From: Candidatus Mediterraneibacter intestinavium | GTDB lineage: Bacteria > Bacillota > Clostridia > Lachnospirales > Lachnospiraceae | NCBI GenBank assembly: GCA_019119205.1 | Contig: DWXK01000064.1 | Coordinates: forward strand, 1 to 53,909 | DNA: 53,909 bases | Direction: 5' to 3' | In this document: positions 34,276 through 41,979 of the stretch, one piece after another | Layout: the number at the start of each line of letters is the position of its first letter | Position numbering within the stretch: the first letter of the stretch is position 1 | The notes under the pieces: model-generated | The model's database searches: none | Seen by the model: the letters and a program-made list of their open reading frames with translations, nothing else | What the model was told of the DNA's origin: nothing | Position numbers and translations under genes: made by a program

Positions 34276-34426
34276 AGCGCGCTTTCCGAACGCCCTCTTC
34301 TCCTCCGGACGCTTCAAGCCCTGCTGCGCACCTCGCCTCCGCTTTCGCTCCGGCTCGGTCGCGGGCTGGCGCCCTATACCTGTACAATATGACGTTCTGG
34401 AAAGCGCGCTTTCCGAACGCCCTCTT
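34276..34426. repeat. 24-bp direct repeat flanking/within structured element copy 1
   Basis: An identical 24-bp sequence (containing GCGCGCTTTCCGAACG) occurs at 34276-34299 and 34403-34426. The second lies inside structured element copy 1, the first just outside its other end, suggesting a partial duplication of the element. Confidence 0.85.
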
Positions 34427-34448
34427 GTACAGGTGCAGGGCTTGAAGC
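34311..34448 (-). other. Structured repeat element, copy 1 (PTS leader)
   Basis: A 138-bp element closed by a perfect 14-bp outer stem (GCAGGGCTTGAAGC at 34435-34448 with its complement at 34311-34324). Inside are a 9-bp stem (34379-34387 with 34425-34433), a 16-bp palindrome GGAAAGCGCGCTTTCC, and a GC-rich arm with core ATAGGGCG-n3-GCCCGC. Copy 2 at 46018-46153 has the same plan. It starts 10 bp after the leader terminator and precedes the PTS ribosome site. No coding sense was found. Confidence 0.72.
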
Positions 34449-34457
34449 TGGGACGCA

Positions 34458-34519
34458 AAAAAAGCATAAACTGATCCTTTTTGCTCACTTTTGCTGTGAG
34501 TCTAAAGGATAGTTTATGC
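34458..34519 (-). terminator. PTS leader terminator controlled by antitermination
   Basis: GCATAAACT at the RAT side pairs with AGTTTATGC, with further pairing inside (ATCCTTT/AAAGGAT, TCAC/GTGA), and is followed by seven T. Its 5' arm overlaps the RAT, so the two structures exclude each other. Confidence 0.88.
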
Positions 34520-34538
34520 CTGCCTTACAGTAACACAC
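34511..34538 (-). promoter_or_regulatory. RAT antiterminator site in the PTS leader
   Basis: The minus strand reads TGTTACTG-n5-CAGGCATAAACT, matching the LicT/SacT-type RAT pattern (TGTTACTG...CAGGCAAAAC). It overlaps the 5' arm of the leader terminator, as required for protein-dependent antitermination. The LicT-like gene at 31099-31932 is the expected binder. Confidence 0.85.
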
Positions 34539-34563
34539 TATCGCGTATTTATTTTCCTTGATT

Positions 34564-34593
34564 AGTATATACAAGATTGCCCAAAATAGTCAA
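34564..34593 (-). promoter_or_regulatory. PTS gene promoter
   Basis: TTGACT (34588-34593), an 18-bp spacer and TATACT (34564-34569) on the minus strand, about 25 bp before the RAT. Confidence 0.75.
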
Positions 34594-34686
34594 CCCTGTA
34601 ATTTTATCTAATTTATTACTGAAAAAACTGTGCAATTTTCCCAATTATCTTCCTGTGCTGTCTCGTATCTGTCCTGTGTGATCATC

Positions 34687-35106
34687 TTATCCCAGGATCT
34701 GGATCGCGGCATCTCCGTCTCCGCTGATCGAAAATCCCGTCTTCTCATAAAATTCTGTCATGAGCTGCAGATACTGCTCCGGCCCGGTATACCCGACAGG
34801 CGCCAGTTCATATCCGATCGGTGCTTTGATCAAAGTGACCTGCTTCTTCTTCAGCTGATCCAGGATCTCCAGCATGCACACTTTGCCGTAGCCTTTTCCC
34901 CGGAGAGTGATATCTGTCACATAGAATTCCATTATATTCGCTTTAAACTTGCTCTCCAGAAAGTATTCCAGATGAAAGACCTGTCTGCCATTGTCAAACA
35001 CATCCACATTCTGACCATTGTAATGAAATTCGAGGATGTGTGCACTCTTGTCCGATAAGGTCACCCCTCTGAAGTAATCTTTTCTGATATACAAAATAAC
35101 TGCCAT
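34687..35106 (-). CDS. GNAT-like acetyltransferase-fold protein
   Basis: The 139-residue protein shows the GNAT core: a beta strand (NIMEFYVTDITL), then the acetyl-CoA loop RGKGYGKVCMLEILDQL, and a late FYEKTGFSI element typical of the family. The N-terminal part is unlike common subfamilies. The acceptor is unknown. Start ATG 35106 has a weak ribosome site (GGGAAG). It stands between the PTS leader and the AAA+ gene, with 128 bp of unremarkable sequence on its upstream side. Confidence 0.72.
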   Translation of the reverse strand: MAVILYIRKDYFRGVTLSDKSAHILEFHYNGQNVDVFDNGRQVFHLEYFLESKFKANIMEFYVTDITLRGKGYGKVCMLEILDQLKKKQVTLIKAPIGYELAPVGYTGPEQYLQLMTEFYEKTGFSISGDGDAAIQILG

Positions 35107-35233
35107 GACCGTTTCTTCCCATCTCTTCTGTAATGTCTGAGTCTAAAGCCTGAGTTCCCATAATGCAATTATAGCAATCAAAGAGGAGAAAGACAATGTT
35201 TCTGCCAAAATCTGCGAAGTCCCTTATGTGCTT

Positions 35234-36718
35234 TTACGGCAGCAGTTCCCTCACCATCTCTGCATCATACAGCACAGAATCCACATGATCCGCCTCGATC
35301 TGGTACAGGGCATGTGCGGCGAGATGCTCTGCCGCCTGCTCAAGGTCGCGGATGCCGCTGGTCCCTTTATACAGATCAACGACTGCATCCAGCGCCTCTT
35401 CTGTCAGCACACACTCTTCTTTTCGCATGCCGATCCGCTTCATGACCTTCGGGAGAGCATACCTTGAAAAGATGATCTTCTTTTCCTCCGGCGTGTAATC
35501 CGGGATCTCAATGACAGCAAAGCGTGACATCAGCGGTGCGCTGATCTGATCCCTGTCGTTTGCCGTCGCGATCGGGTAGACGCCTGTGGTCGGGATCATA
35601 CACTCCATATAGTTATCTGTAAATCCCAGGTTGTCCAGCAGGGTCAGGAGAACGTCCGCCGGATTTCCATTTCCTTTTCCGGAAGCAGCTTTATCCAGCT
35701 CATTGATGATAAAGACGAGGCTGGATTCTCCTGCAGCGGAGAAGGCTTCCATGATGATCCCCGGTTTCGCGTTCGCATAGATCCTGGAGCTTCCGGTAAG
35801 CTGCTCCGGATCGTTGATGGAACTCATATCCAGAGTCGTCCATGGAAGTTTCAGGATCCGAGCTACCGCGTAAGCGATCTGTGACTTTCCTGTCCCTGCA
35901 GGTCCGATCAGCAGAAGCCCATATGCCGGCAGCGTGTGGGTCCGGTTGATCTGGATGATCGTCTCAATGATCCTCTGTTTTACTTTCTCCATCCCGTAAA
36001 GTTCTTCATCAAGTATCTTTCGTGCTTCATCAACATCTATGGATTCAAAATAATTGCTTTTCCATTGGATGTTCATCATGATGGACAGGGCGCGCTGGGC
36101 ATGGCGCCGTTCCTCCGCCGACACTTCGTGGGATCTGGCCACCGCAAGATTCCGCCTTGCCCAGAGACGGATGTTGTCCGGAAGAGTCCTTCCGGCACAG
36201 TTCATGAAATCCGTAATACTCTGGATACTGGTCAGCTTCATGCTGTCACCGGTCTCCTCCTCATCTTCATCCTCAGCCTCCTCGGAAGGCGCGTCACTGG
36301 CGAGGAGCCGTTCGATCATGAACTGGAGAAATCCGTCCTCTGCTGACAGCTTGTGTCCGCCGCCGAACGCGATCTCTCTTATTTTGTATACAGAATACCC
36401 TGCTTCTGTCTCTGCCCCGGAAAGGCGCACGTTGATGTGATTTTCTCCCAGCCATTTCAGAAGGCTCACAAAACGTGCGTCGATCTGCAGGATATCTGCG
36501 CTCACGACTCCGTCCTCTCCTTCTGCCTCAAAGGCGGTCCGTTTGACCGGGTTGGTAAATACGCCCCTGGAATGATGTTTCAGGCTTTTTCCCCGGCTGT
36601 CCAGAACAAGGATAGGATGTTCCGGGGACGGCTCTGATCCGTTCGTCCGAAAAATAGAATAAGTACATACTGGACCTTGTTTCTGATCCGCCGAATCATT
36701 AAAATCAAATACTGGCAT
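35234..36718 (-). CDS. Lon-type AAA+ ATPase lacking a protease domain
   Basis: The 494-residue protein has a novel-looking N-terminal part (1-230, with an acidic stretch SEEAEDEDEEETGD near 145-158) and a Lon-like AAA+ module beginning RKILDEELYGMEKVKQRI. Walker A is GPAGTGKS (272-279), sensor 1 IATANDRD, Arg finger APLMSRF and sensor 2 SGIRDLEQ. The Walker B reads VFIINELDK, with Asn339 where Lon has Asp, followed by the catalytic Glu. No Ser-Lys protease domain follows. Start ATG 36718 is behind GAGGAGG. Function unknown; probably a remodelling ATPase. Confidence 0.82.
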   Translation of the reverse strand: MPVFDFNDSADQKQGPVCTYSIFRTNGSEPSPEHPILVLDSRGKSLKHHSRGVFTNPVKRTAFEAEGEDGVVSADILQIDARFVSLLKWLGENHINVRLSGAETEAGYSVYKIREIAFGGGHKLSAEDGFLQFMIERLLASDAPSEEAEDEDEEETGDSMKLTSIQSITDFMNCAGRTLPDNIRLWARRNLAVARSHEVSAEERRHAQRALSIMMNIQWKSNYFESIDVDEARKILDEELYGMEKVKQRIIETIIQINRTHTLPAYGLLLIGPAGTGKSQIAYAVARILKLPWTTLDMSSINDPEQLTGSSRIYANAKPGIIMEAFSAAGESSLVFIINELDKAASGKGNGNPADVLLTLLDNLGFTDNYMECMIPTTGVYPIATANDRDQISAPLMSRFAVIEIPDYTPEEKKIIFSRYALPKVMKRIGMRKEECVLTEEALDAVVDLYKGTSGIRDLEQAAEHLAAHALYQIEADHVDSVLYDAEMVRELLP

Positions 36719-36785
36719 AGAAATCCCTCCTCTATCGTCATTACTTTTTTATTTTACAGATAATCTTTTTATTTCTTTTTACATT

Positions 36786-37742
36786 TTACTGAATCCTTAT
36801 CGCTCCGTTGTCGCACCGGTTTCCCCAGGAATCGATCAACTGTCCTTCCCTGTAGACACATATGATCTCACAGTGGTTTGCACATTTTCCGCAGGTCACT
36901 TCCCTGGTCTTAAACTCCATGTCAGCCACATCAAAAGAGAACTCCCTCTCATCCTGGCTCTCCTTTGCCAGCACTGCGATACCGAAGGCTCCCATAAGAT
37001 GCCCTTTCTCATCCACCATCACAGGCATTCCCAGTTCTTCCTCAAACATCTTGACAACCCCGGCATTTTTGCTGACACCGCCCTGGAATACGACCGGAGC
37101 GATGATCTTCTTTCCTTTTGCCACATTGTTGAGATAATTTCCGGCAACCGCCTTGCACAGCCCTGCGATGATCTCTTCCTTCGGACATCCCACCTGCAGT
37201 TTGTGTACCAGGTCCGACTCCGCGAACACAGTACACCGTGCCGCGATCGGCGCCGCCTTCCCGGCTTTCAGGGCGATCTCGCCGAACTCTTCTACTTCCA
37301 CGCCCAGGCGGTGTGCCTGGCTGGAGAGGAACGCACCGGTCCCTGCCGCGCAGAGTGTGTTCATGGCATAATCCACAGCCACTCCATTCTCCACACAGAT
37401 GATCTTTGAGTCCTGCCCTCCGATCTCCAGGATCGTCCGCACCTCCGGATGCAGCGTAGTCGTCCCCACCGCATGGGCAGTGATCTCATTTTTTACCACC
37501 TGAGCCCCGATCATGCTCCCCACCAGTTTTCTCGCGCTTCCCGTTGTCCCGGAGGATACGATCTCATACTCCTGCGCGTCAAACTGCTCCTGAAGTGAGT
37601 GGAGCACCTCTTTTGTCGCCTTTGTCGGATTTCCCTCTGTCCAGAGATAACACTCTGCGAGGAATTCATTTTTATCGTTTATGATAACGCCCTTTGTGGA
37701 GATCGAACCGATATCGATCCCGAGATAAGCTTTTTTCTTCAT
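36786..37742 (-). CDS. 2-hydroxyacyl-CoA dehydratase activator-like ATPase (HgdC/BadF type)
   Basis: The 318-residue protein is an ASKHA-fold ATPase: phosphate 1 motif GIDIGSISTKGVI, then EIGGQDSK, and the cluster-ligand region NTLCAAGTGAFL. In HgdC-type activators a [4Fe-4S] cluster bridges two subunits and drives an electron into the dehydratase. A Cys-rich tail (CGKCANHCEIIC) is also present. It overlaps the HgdB-like gene by 4 bp (ATGA). The substrate of this three-gene system is unknown. Confidence 0.9.
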   Translation of the reverse strand: MKKKAYLGIDIGSISTKGVIINDKNEFLAECYLWTEGNPTKATKEVLHSLQEQFDAQEYEIVSSGTTGSARKLVGSMIGAQVVKNEITAHAVGTTTLHPEVRTILEIGGQDSKIICVENGVAVDYAMNTLCAAGTGAFLSSQAHRLGVEVEEFGEIALKAGKAAPIAARCTVFAESDLVHKLQVGCPKEEIIAGLCKAVAGNYLNNVAKGKKIIAPVVFQGGVSKNAGVVKMFEEELGMPVMVDEKGHLMGAFGIAVLAKESQDEREFSFDVADMEFKTREVTCGKCANHCEIICVYREGQLIDSWGNRCDNGAIRIQ

Positions 37743-38821
37743 CGTAATACCTTCTTCTTCCTCTCTAGCATGTCGTAAAAAGCCTCAAGCCTTGTATCTA
37801 ATCCTGTGTCACTGTCCTGCATGTCATAGCTGAGATAAAGGACAGGGATATGGTGATCCTTGCTGATGTTCTGGAGTACAGGGACAGCGTCCATCTCCGG
37901 GGTGCACCCGAACGACTTGACATGGATGATCCCGTCGAACCCCCGCTTCGCATAATCCAGTGCCGAGTTCACGGTCCAGGTAGTAGTCGGTCCCATATTG
38001 TACCGGACATACTCCCGGATCTTTGGGCGCAGCGCAGTCTCTTTCGCCCGGAAGTGACAGTTTGTCACATTCATGAAGCGGTAGACTGACGCTCCCAGGC
38101 GCACCAGCTTTTCCTGGAGGAACTGATTGGAATGTTCATCCATCACCGTGAAGTATTCTCCTACGATGCCGATCCGGACCGGGTGTTCCGGAATCCGCTG
38201 TTTTAGTTCACTCATTTCTTGCTTTGCCGTCTGATATGCATCTTTGATCTCATTTTTATTTTCTGCAATCTGCATTTTCAGGAGGAATTTCTTATAGACC
38301 CTTTTATAACTTCCCTCCTCAGCTTCAAATCCCGCATTCTCAAAGTACAGCGCTTCGATCTCATCGATATACTCCGCCATCTTGACACCGTCGTAAACTC
38401 CTGCAGCAAACTTCGCAGGATTGAGTTTCGGATTGATGTGCTTTGCCAGCTTCAGCCACTCTTTCTTCTTTCCGCCCATATATTCTGCAAGGTTGATGAA
38501 CTCACACTTGTATCCCAGTTCCCGGATGATCTCCTTCTGGAGTTCTCCGTAATAATCCAGCCTGCACAGTCCTCCGGTCTCCACCAGAACGTCCGCTCCT
38601 GCTTCCACCGCCTCGATCAGGCTCCCCAGAGTATGCTTAAACGGTGCGCACGCATAATCCGGACTGTATCTGCTCCCCAGGTCCGTGGTCTCCTTCGTCG
38701 CCGGAGGCAGCTGGATGAACTGCGCCTCCAGTCCATGCTCGACGATATAGCGGATCGGATGACCATAGTGGTTAAACCTTGGAAATGCGATCTTCTTTTT
38801 GTCATTTATCTTAAGTTCCAT
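37739..38821 (-). CDS. 2-hydroxyacyl-CoA dehydratase subunit-like protein (HgdB family)
   Basis: The 360-residue protein has features of the HgdB/FldC family: N-terminal RFNHYGHPIRYIVEHGL, the Cys in SPDYACAPFK, a second in GGLCRLDYYGEL and a third in VKSFGCTPEMDAVP. These can bind an iron-sulphur cluster. The gene overlaps its upstream partner by 11 bp and its downstream activator by 4 bp, so the three are one translation unit. Proteins of this kind without a clear substrate-binding partner are of unknown function; a true dehydratase role is not proven. Confidence 0.86.
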   Translation of the reverse strand: MELKINDKKKIAFPRFNHYGHPIRYIVEHGLEAQFIQLPPATKETTDLGSRYSPDYACAPFKHTLGSLIEAVEAGADVLVETGGLCRLDYYGELQKEIIRELGYKCEFINLAEYMGGKKKEWLKLAKHINPKLNPAKFAAGVYDGVKMAEYIDEIEALYFENAGFEAEEGSYKRVYKKFLLKMQIAENKNEIKDAYQTAKQEMSELKQRIPEHPVRIGIVGEYFTVMDEHSNQFLQEKLVRLGASVYRFMNVTNCHFRAKETALRPKIREYVRYNMGPTTTWTVNSALDYAKRGFDGIIHVKSFGCTPEMDAVPVLQNISKDHHIPVLYLSYDMQDSDTGLDTRLEAFYDMLERKKKVLR

Positions 38822-39740
38822 AGCCGCCTGCCTTCTGATATTTGATAATATCCATAAAACTTTCTATCCTGGTCTCAGTACCCGCTGTCCCGCTCTGAGC
38901 GTCCAGGGTCAGGCTCAGCACAGGGAGCCCCTTCAGCCTCCGCATGAGCATGTCATTGACCAGGGCATCCGGACCGCACGGATACGCGCTGACGATCATG
39001 ATCCCGTCCACCCTGTTCTTCATGAGCATCGCCGCGCCGGCCATCTCCCTGTTGATCAGCCAGGGCATGACTCTGGAGAACTCATAACTTCTCTTGAGCG
39101 CGCTGTCCCTGTTCACATGATCCGTATACAGCACATCCGCATCCATCTTCTCCAGGATCCTTGCCAGTTCCCCGCCCATATACGCATCGTGGAGGACATA
39201 GGGGTGCCCCGCTATGAGGATCTTCACCTTTTTGCTCTCTAAAATCTGGGTCTGCGCCTTCTCTTTTCCTTTCAGCCATGCGTCCTGCTTCTTCCTGGCA
39301 TGTGCATATGCCTTCTTGACCTCTTTCTTCGTCTTTCCAAGTTCTGCTCCCAGTTCCTGGTACACTCTTTCCTCTTTTGTCTTATCGTACCAGTCATAAC
39401 TGACTGTAAGGAGCTTCACCTGTTCTTCCCGAAAAATATTCCGCACCAGATCCGGCAGCGCCTCATATCTCGTGCACATCTTCTCCTTTGACAGATACCC
39501 GCCCATACGAGGGACAAATACAGCGTCGCATTTTCCGATCAGCTCCATAACATGTCCCAGATACATTTTAAAGGGCAGGCATGTCTCATCGATCGCCCTG
39601 CCCGTCCCGTTCTCCAGGATCCTCCTGTCGCTCTTCGGGCTGAAAACGCACTGAAATCCCAGCTCTTCAAAGAAATTTTTCCACAGTACGCCCTCCCGGT
39701 AGACCATCAGCCCGCGCGGGATGCCTATTGTCTGGATCAT
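38811..39740 (-). CDS. Activase-associated protein (DUF2229-like)
   Basis: The 309-residue protein starts TIGIPRGLMVYREGVLWKNFF, the usual opening of the DUF2229 family, and has conserved Cys in DETCLPFKMYLG, EKMCTRYE and SAYPCGPDAL. In many Clostridia this domain is fused to an activase and an HgdB-like domain in one large polypeptide; here the three parts are separate overlapping genes. Start ATG 39740. It opens the three-gene operon, after the terminator that closes the SseB-like gene. Confidence 0.85.
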   Translation of the reverse strand: MIQTIGIPRGLMVYREGVLWKNFFEELGFQCVFSPKSDRRILENGTGRAIDETCLPFKMYLGHVMELIGKCDAVFVPRMGGYLSKEKMCTRYEALPDLVRNIFREEQVKLLTVSYDWYDKTKEERVYQELGAELGKTKKEVKKAYAHARKKQDAWLKGKEKAQTQILESKKVKILIAGHPYVLHDAYMGGELARILEKMDADVLYTDHVNRDSALKRSYEFSRVMPWLINREMAGAAMLMKNRVDGIMIVSAYPCGPDALVNDMLMRRLKGLPVLSLTLDAQSGTAGTETRIESFMDIIKYQKAGGYGT

Positions 39741-39775
39741 ACTCTCGACTCCTTTTCTTCTGCTTTTCCATCCAG

Positions 39776-39806
39776 TTTAAAAAGTGTGCGACGATGCGCA
39801 CACTTT
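39776..39806 (-). terminator. Terminator after the SseB-like gene
   Basis: AAAGTGTGCG (minus) pairs with CGCACACTTT around a 6-nt loop and runs into TTTTTAAA. Confidence 0.82.
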
Positions 39807-39828
39807 GCTGTTTCTTTTCCTATATCTT

Positions 39829-40602
39829 TCATGCGTTCGGCGCGGGCTGCTGTTTTTTCCGCGCCACCTGAAGCTGGACGTTCACGCCAAACGGATTGAC
39901 CGCCACGCCCTTTGCCTCCGGGACAAGGACTTCCGGTATCTTCTCTGCCGGGATCGCCGCCATCTTCATCTTCTTGCCCCTGCTGAACTTCTGGAATTCG
40001 ATCACGTCAGTAAAGATGGGCTGATAAATACTCCCATCCTTCTGCTTGAGCACGGGGATCTGTCCGTCCTCCTGGAGTGCCACTATATAAGTCCCCTTCT
40101 GATAATGGGCAAGGAGTTCTTCCTGCAGTTCCTTTAACTCTTCTGTCGGCTCCGGCTTCTCCAGTCTTCTCATCTCCTGCATAAAATACAGGGCGGTAAG
40201 GTGGAGCGCCGCATTCTCAATCACGCGCTTGCCTTCCGGAAGGTCCTCCGGCCTTTTTCTCCTGACAAGGTCCTCCAGCTGGATCCGGATCGCTGTATCT
40301 GTCCCGTCGTTGACCGCCAGACAGTTCACGCCCATTGTATAGAGATTTGAGTAAAAGCCGAGAAGCTGTTTCTCCTCGATCTTTACAACCGCAGTACGGT
40401 AGCGCTCATTCGTAAGCTGTTCCGCCTTCTCTTTTGCATCTTCCACTCTGTAATACAGAAAAACTTCATCATCAAATGTCTCTTCGTCACACTTTACAAA
40501 GGGCATCCTTGTCGCCTGGGACATGACCGCATAAAGCTCGCCCGGCTTTCTCAGCGCTGCCAGTGTTTCCTGTTTTGTGACTGCTGTCTTTTTCTCTTCC
40601 AT
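39829..40602 (-). CDS. SseB-family protein
   Basis: The 257-residue protein has an N-terminal SseB-like region (LYAVMSQATRMPFVKCDEETFDDEVFLYYRVEDAKEKAE) and a second such region in its C-terminal half (GTYIVALQEDGQIPVLKQKDGSIYQPIFTDVIEFQKF). Such proteins are soluble and of unknown role in Firmicutes. The frame is open further upstream, but ATG 40602 has GGAAGG at about ten bases. A clear terminator follows. It lies between dgkA and the dehydratase genes without obvious link to either. Confidence 0.78.
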   Translation of the reverse strand: MEEKKTAVTKQETLAALRKPGELYAVMSQATRMPFVKCDEETFDDEVFLYYRVEDAKEKAEQLTNERYRTAVVKIEEKQLLGFYSNLYTMGVNCLAVNDGTDTAIRIQLEDLVRRKRPEDLPEGKRVIENAALHLTALYFMQEMRRLEKPEPTEELKELQEELLAHYQKGTYIVALQEDGQIPVLKQKDGSIYQPIFTDVIEFQKFSRGKKMKMAAIPAEKIPEVLVPEAKGVAVNPFGVNVQLQVARKKQQPAPNA

Positions 40603-40687
40603 CTGTAAATGCCCTTCCTTTCTCTTCTGCCTTTCCGGCACATTTAGTATTGTATCAGCAAGAGTCTGTGAAGTCAAACACTCTCCG

Positions 40688-41071
40688 TCAAAAGACAGAT
40701 CTTAACCATTCAAATGCATACGGGATAAAAATGATGCACCCGATAAACACGGCCATGATCGCAGTAAATAACACCGCTCCTGCAGCCGTATCCTTCGCGA
40801 TCTTAGCCAGCGGCTTTTTCTCCTCCGTCACCAGATCCACTACAGCCTCCACTGCCGTGTTCACAAGTTCCAGTGAGACCACCATCCCGAACAGCAGAAA
40901 GCAGATGCACCACTCCGTGGCTGTGATCCCGAAAAATATCCCTGCCGCCGTCACAAGGATGACCGCCAGGCAGTGGATCTTCATATTCCGTTCTTTTTTG
41001 ATCCCCGTCCAGATCCCCTCAAAAGCATAACCGAAACTGCGGATGATGGGAACTTTTCTGTTCTTTTTCAT
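40688..41071 (-). CDS. dgkA: Diacylglycerol/undecaprenol kinase (DgkA family)
   Basis: The 127-residue membrane enzyme has three membrane segments and the family signature ELVNTAVEAVVDLV plus KPLAKIAKDTAAGAVL. Gram-positive members phosphorylate undecaprenol, recycling the cell-wall lipid carrier. Start ATG 41071 follows AAGGAGG. It stands alone downstream of the trp operon terminator. Confidence 0.94.
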   Translation of the reverse strand: MKKNRKVPIIRSFGYAFEGIWTGIKKERNMKIHCLAVILVTAAGIFFGITATEWCICFLLFGMVVSLELVNTAVEAVVDLVTEEKKPLAKIAKDTAAGAVLFTAIMAVFIGCIIFIPYAFEWLRSVF

Positions 41072-41103
41072 AACGACCTCCTTCTGTCTGTAATCATTCT
41101 AGC

Positions 41104-41146
41104 AAAAACCCCGGTGATTTTCAATTTCGCATTGAAGATCACCGGG
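41104..41146 (-). terminator. Terminator of the trp operon
   Basis: CCCGGTGATCTTCAAT pairs with ATTGAAAATCACCGGG (minus strand), followed by GTTTTT. It lies between trpA and dgkA. Confidence 0.88.
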
Positions 41147-41193
41147 ATTTCCCTGCTGTCACGGCTGCAGTTAACACTGTATCAACAGACTGT

Positions 41194-41979
41194 TTATTTC
41201 ATCCCGCGCGGTTTCAGTGCCTCAACCATCTTCTTCACATATTCCGCCACACGAGGCACGCATTCTCTTCCGTACTGCGCGCAAAGCTTCACGATAGCAC
41301 TTCCTACGATCACACCATCACAGGTCGCCCCGATCTTCGACGCCTGCTCCGGTGTGGAAATCCCGAACCCTACCGCACAGGGAATGTCTTTCGACTCTTT
41401 TACCATCTGCACCATAGCTCCGGTATCTGTAGTGATCGAACTTCTCGTCCCCGTCACGCCGAGAGAGGAAACACAGTAGACAAACCCTTCGGCATTCTCC
41501 GCAATCATGCGGATCCTCTCATGGGAAGTAGGCGCGATCAGCGAGATGAAATCCAGCCCATACTCACGGCAGACACCGTCAAACTCTTCCTTCTCCTCAA
41601 AGGGTACATCCGGCAGGATCAGTCCGTCTATCCCGGCTTCCGCTGCCTGTCTCGCAAAATGACCGATCCCCCGCGAGAAGACCACATTCGCATAGGTCAT
41701 GAACACCAGCGGAATCTGGCTCCTCTGCCGGATCCGTTTCACCATGTCAAAGATCTTATCCGCGGTCACACCGCCTGAGAGCGCTCTCAGGCTCGCCTCC
41801 TGGATGACCGGTCCCTCTGCCGTGGGATCGGAGAAGGGAATTCCCAGTTCGATCAAAGACGCCCCCGCCTCCTCCATCGCGTACACCAGCTTCTCCGTTG
41901 TCTCAAGATCCGGATCCCCGCAGGTGATAAACGGAATGAACGCTTTTTTATCCTGAAATGCCTGTTGTATCCTACTCAT
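41194..41979 (-). CDS. trpA: Tryptophan synthase alpha subunit
   Basis: The 261-residue TIM barrel splits indole-3-glycerol phosphate to indole. Family hallmarks are [19 protein letters not shown] (catalytic Glu and Asp region), [23 protein letters not shown] and [11 protein letters not shown]. It overlaps trpB by 8 bp; its GAGGGGAGG ribosome site lies inside the trpB end. It is the last gene of the trp operon before a terminator. Confidence 0.97.
   Translation of the reverse strand: MSRIQQAFQDKKAFIPFITCGDPDLETTEKLVYAMEEAGASLIELGIPFSDPTAEGPVIQEASLRALSGGVTADKIFDMVKRIRQRSQIPLVFMTYANVVFSRGIGHFARQAAEAGIDGLILPDVPFEEKEEFDGVCREYGLDFISLIAPTSHERIRMIAENAEGFVYCVSSLGVTGTRSSITTDTGAMVQMVKESKDIPCAVGFGISTPEQASKIGATCDGVIVGSAIVKLCAQYGRECVPRVAEYVKKMVEALKPRGMK

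Noticed and set aside
34239-34460. Group II intron or IscB/OMEGA RNA in the PTS leader
   Set aside because: Insertion after a terminator recalls group IIC introns, but no domain V-like hairpin, intron ends or associated ORF could be recognised, so the element is left unnamed.
34111-34488. Minus-strand frame across the PTS start and structured element
   Set aside because: It overlaps the PTS gene in another frame and its unusual composition follows from the repeat element.
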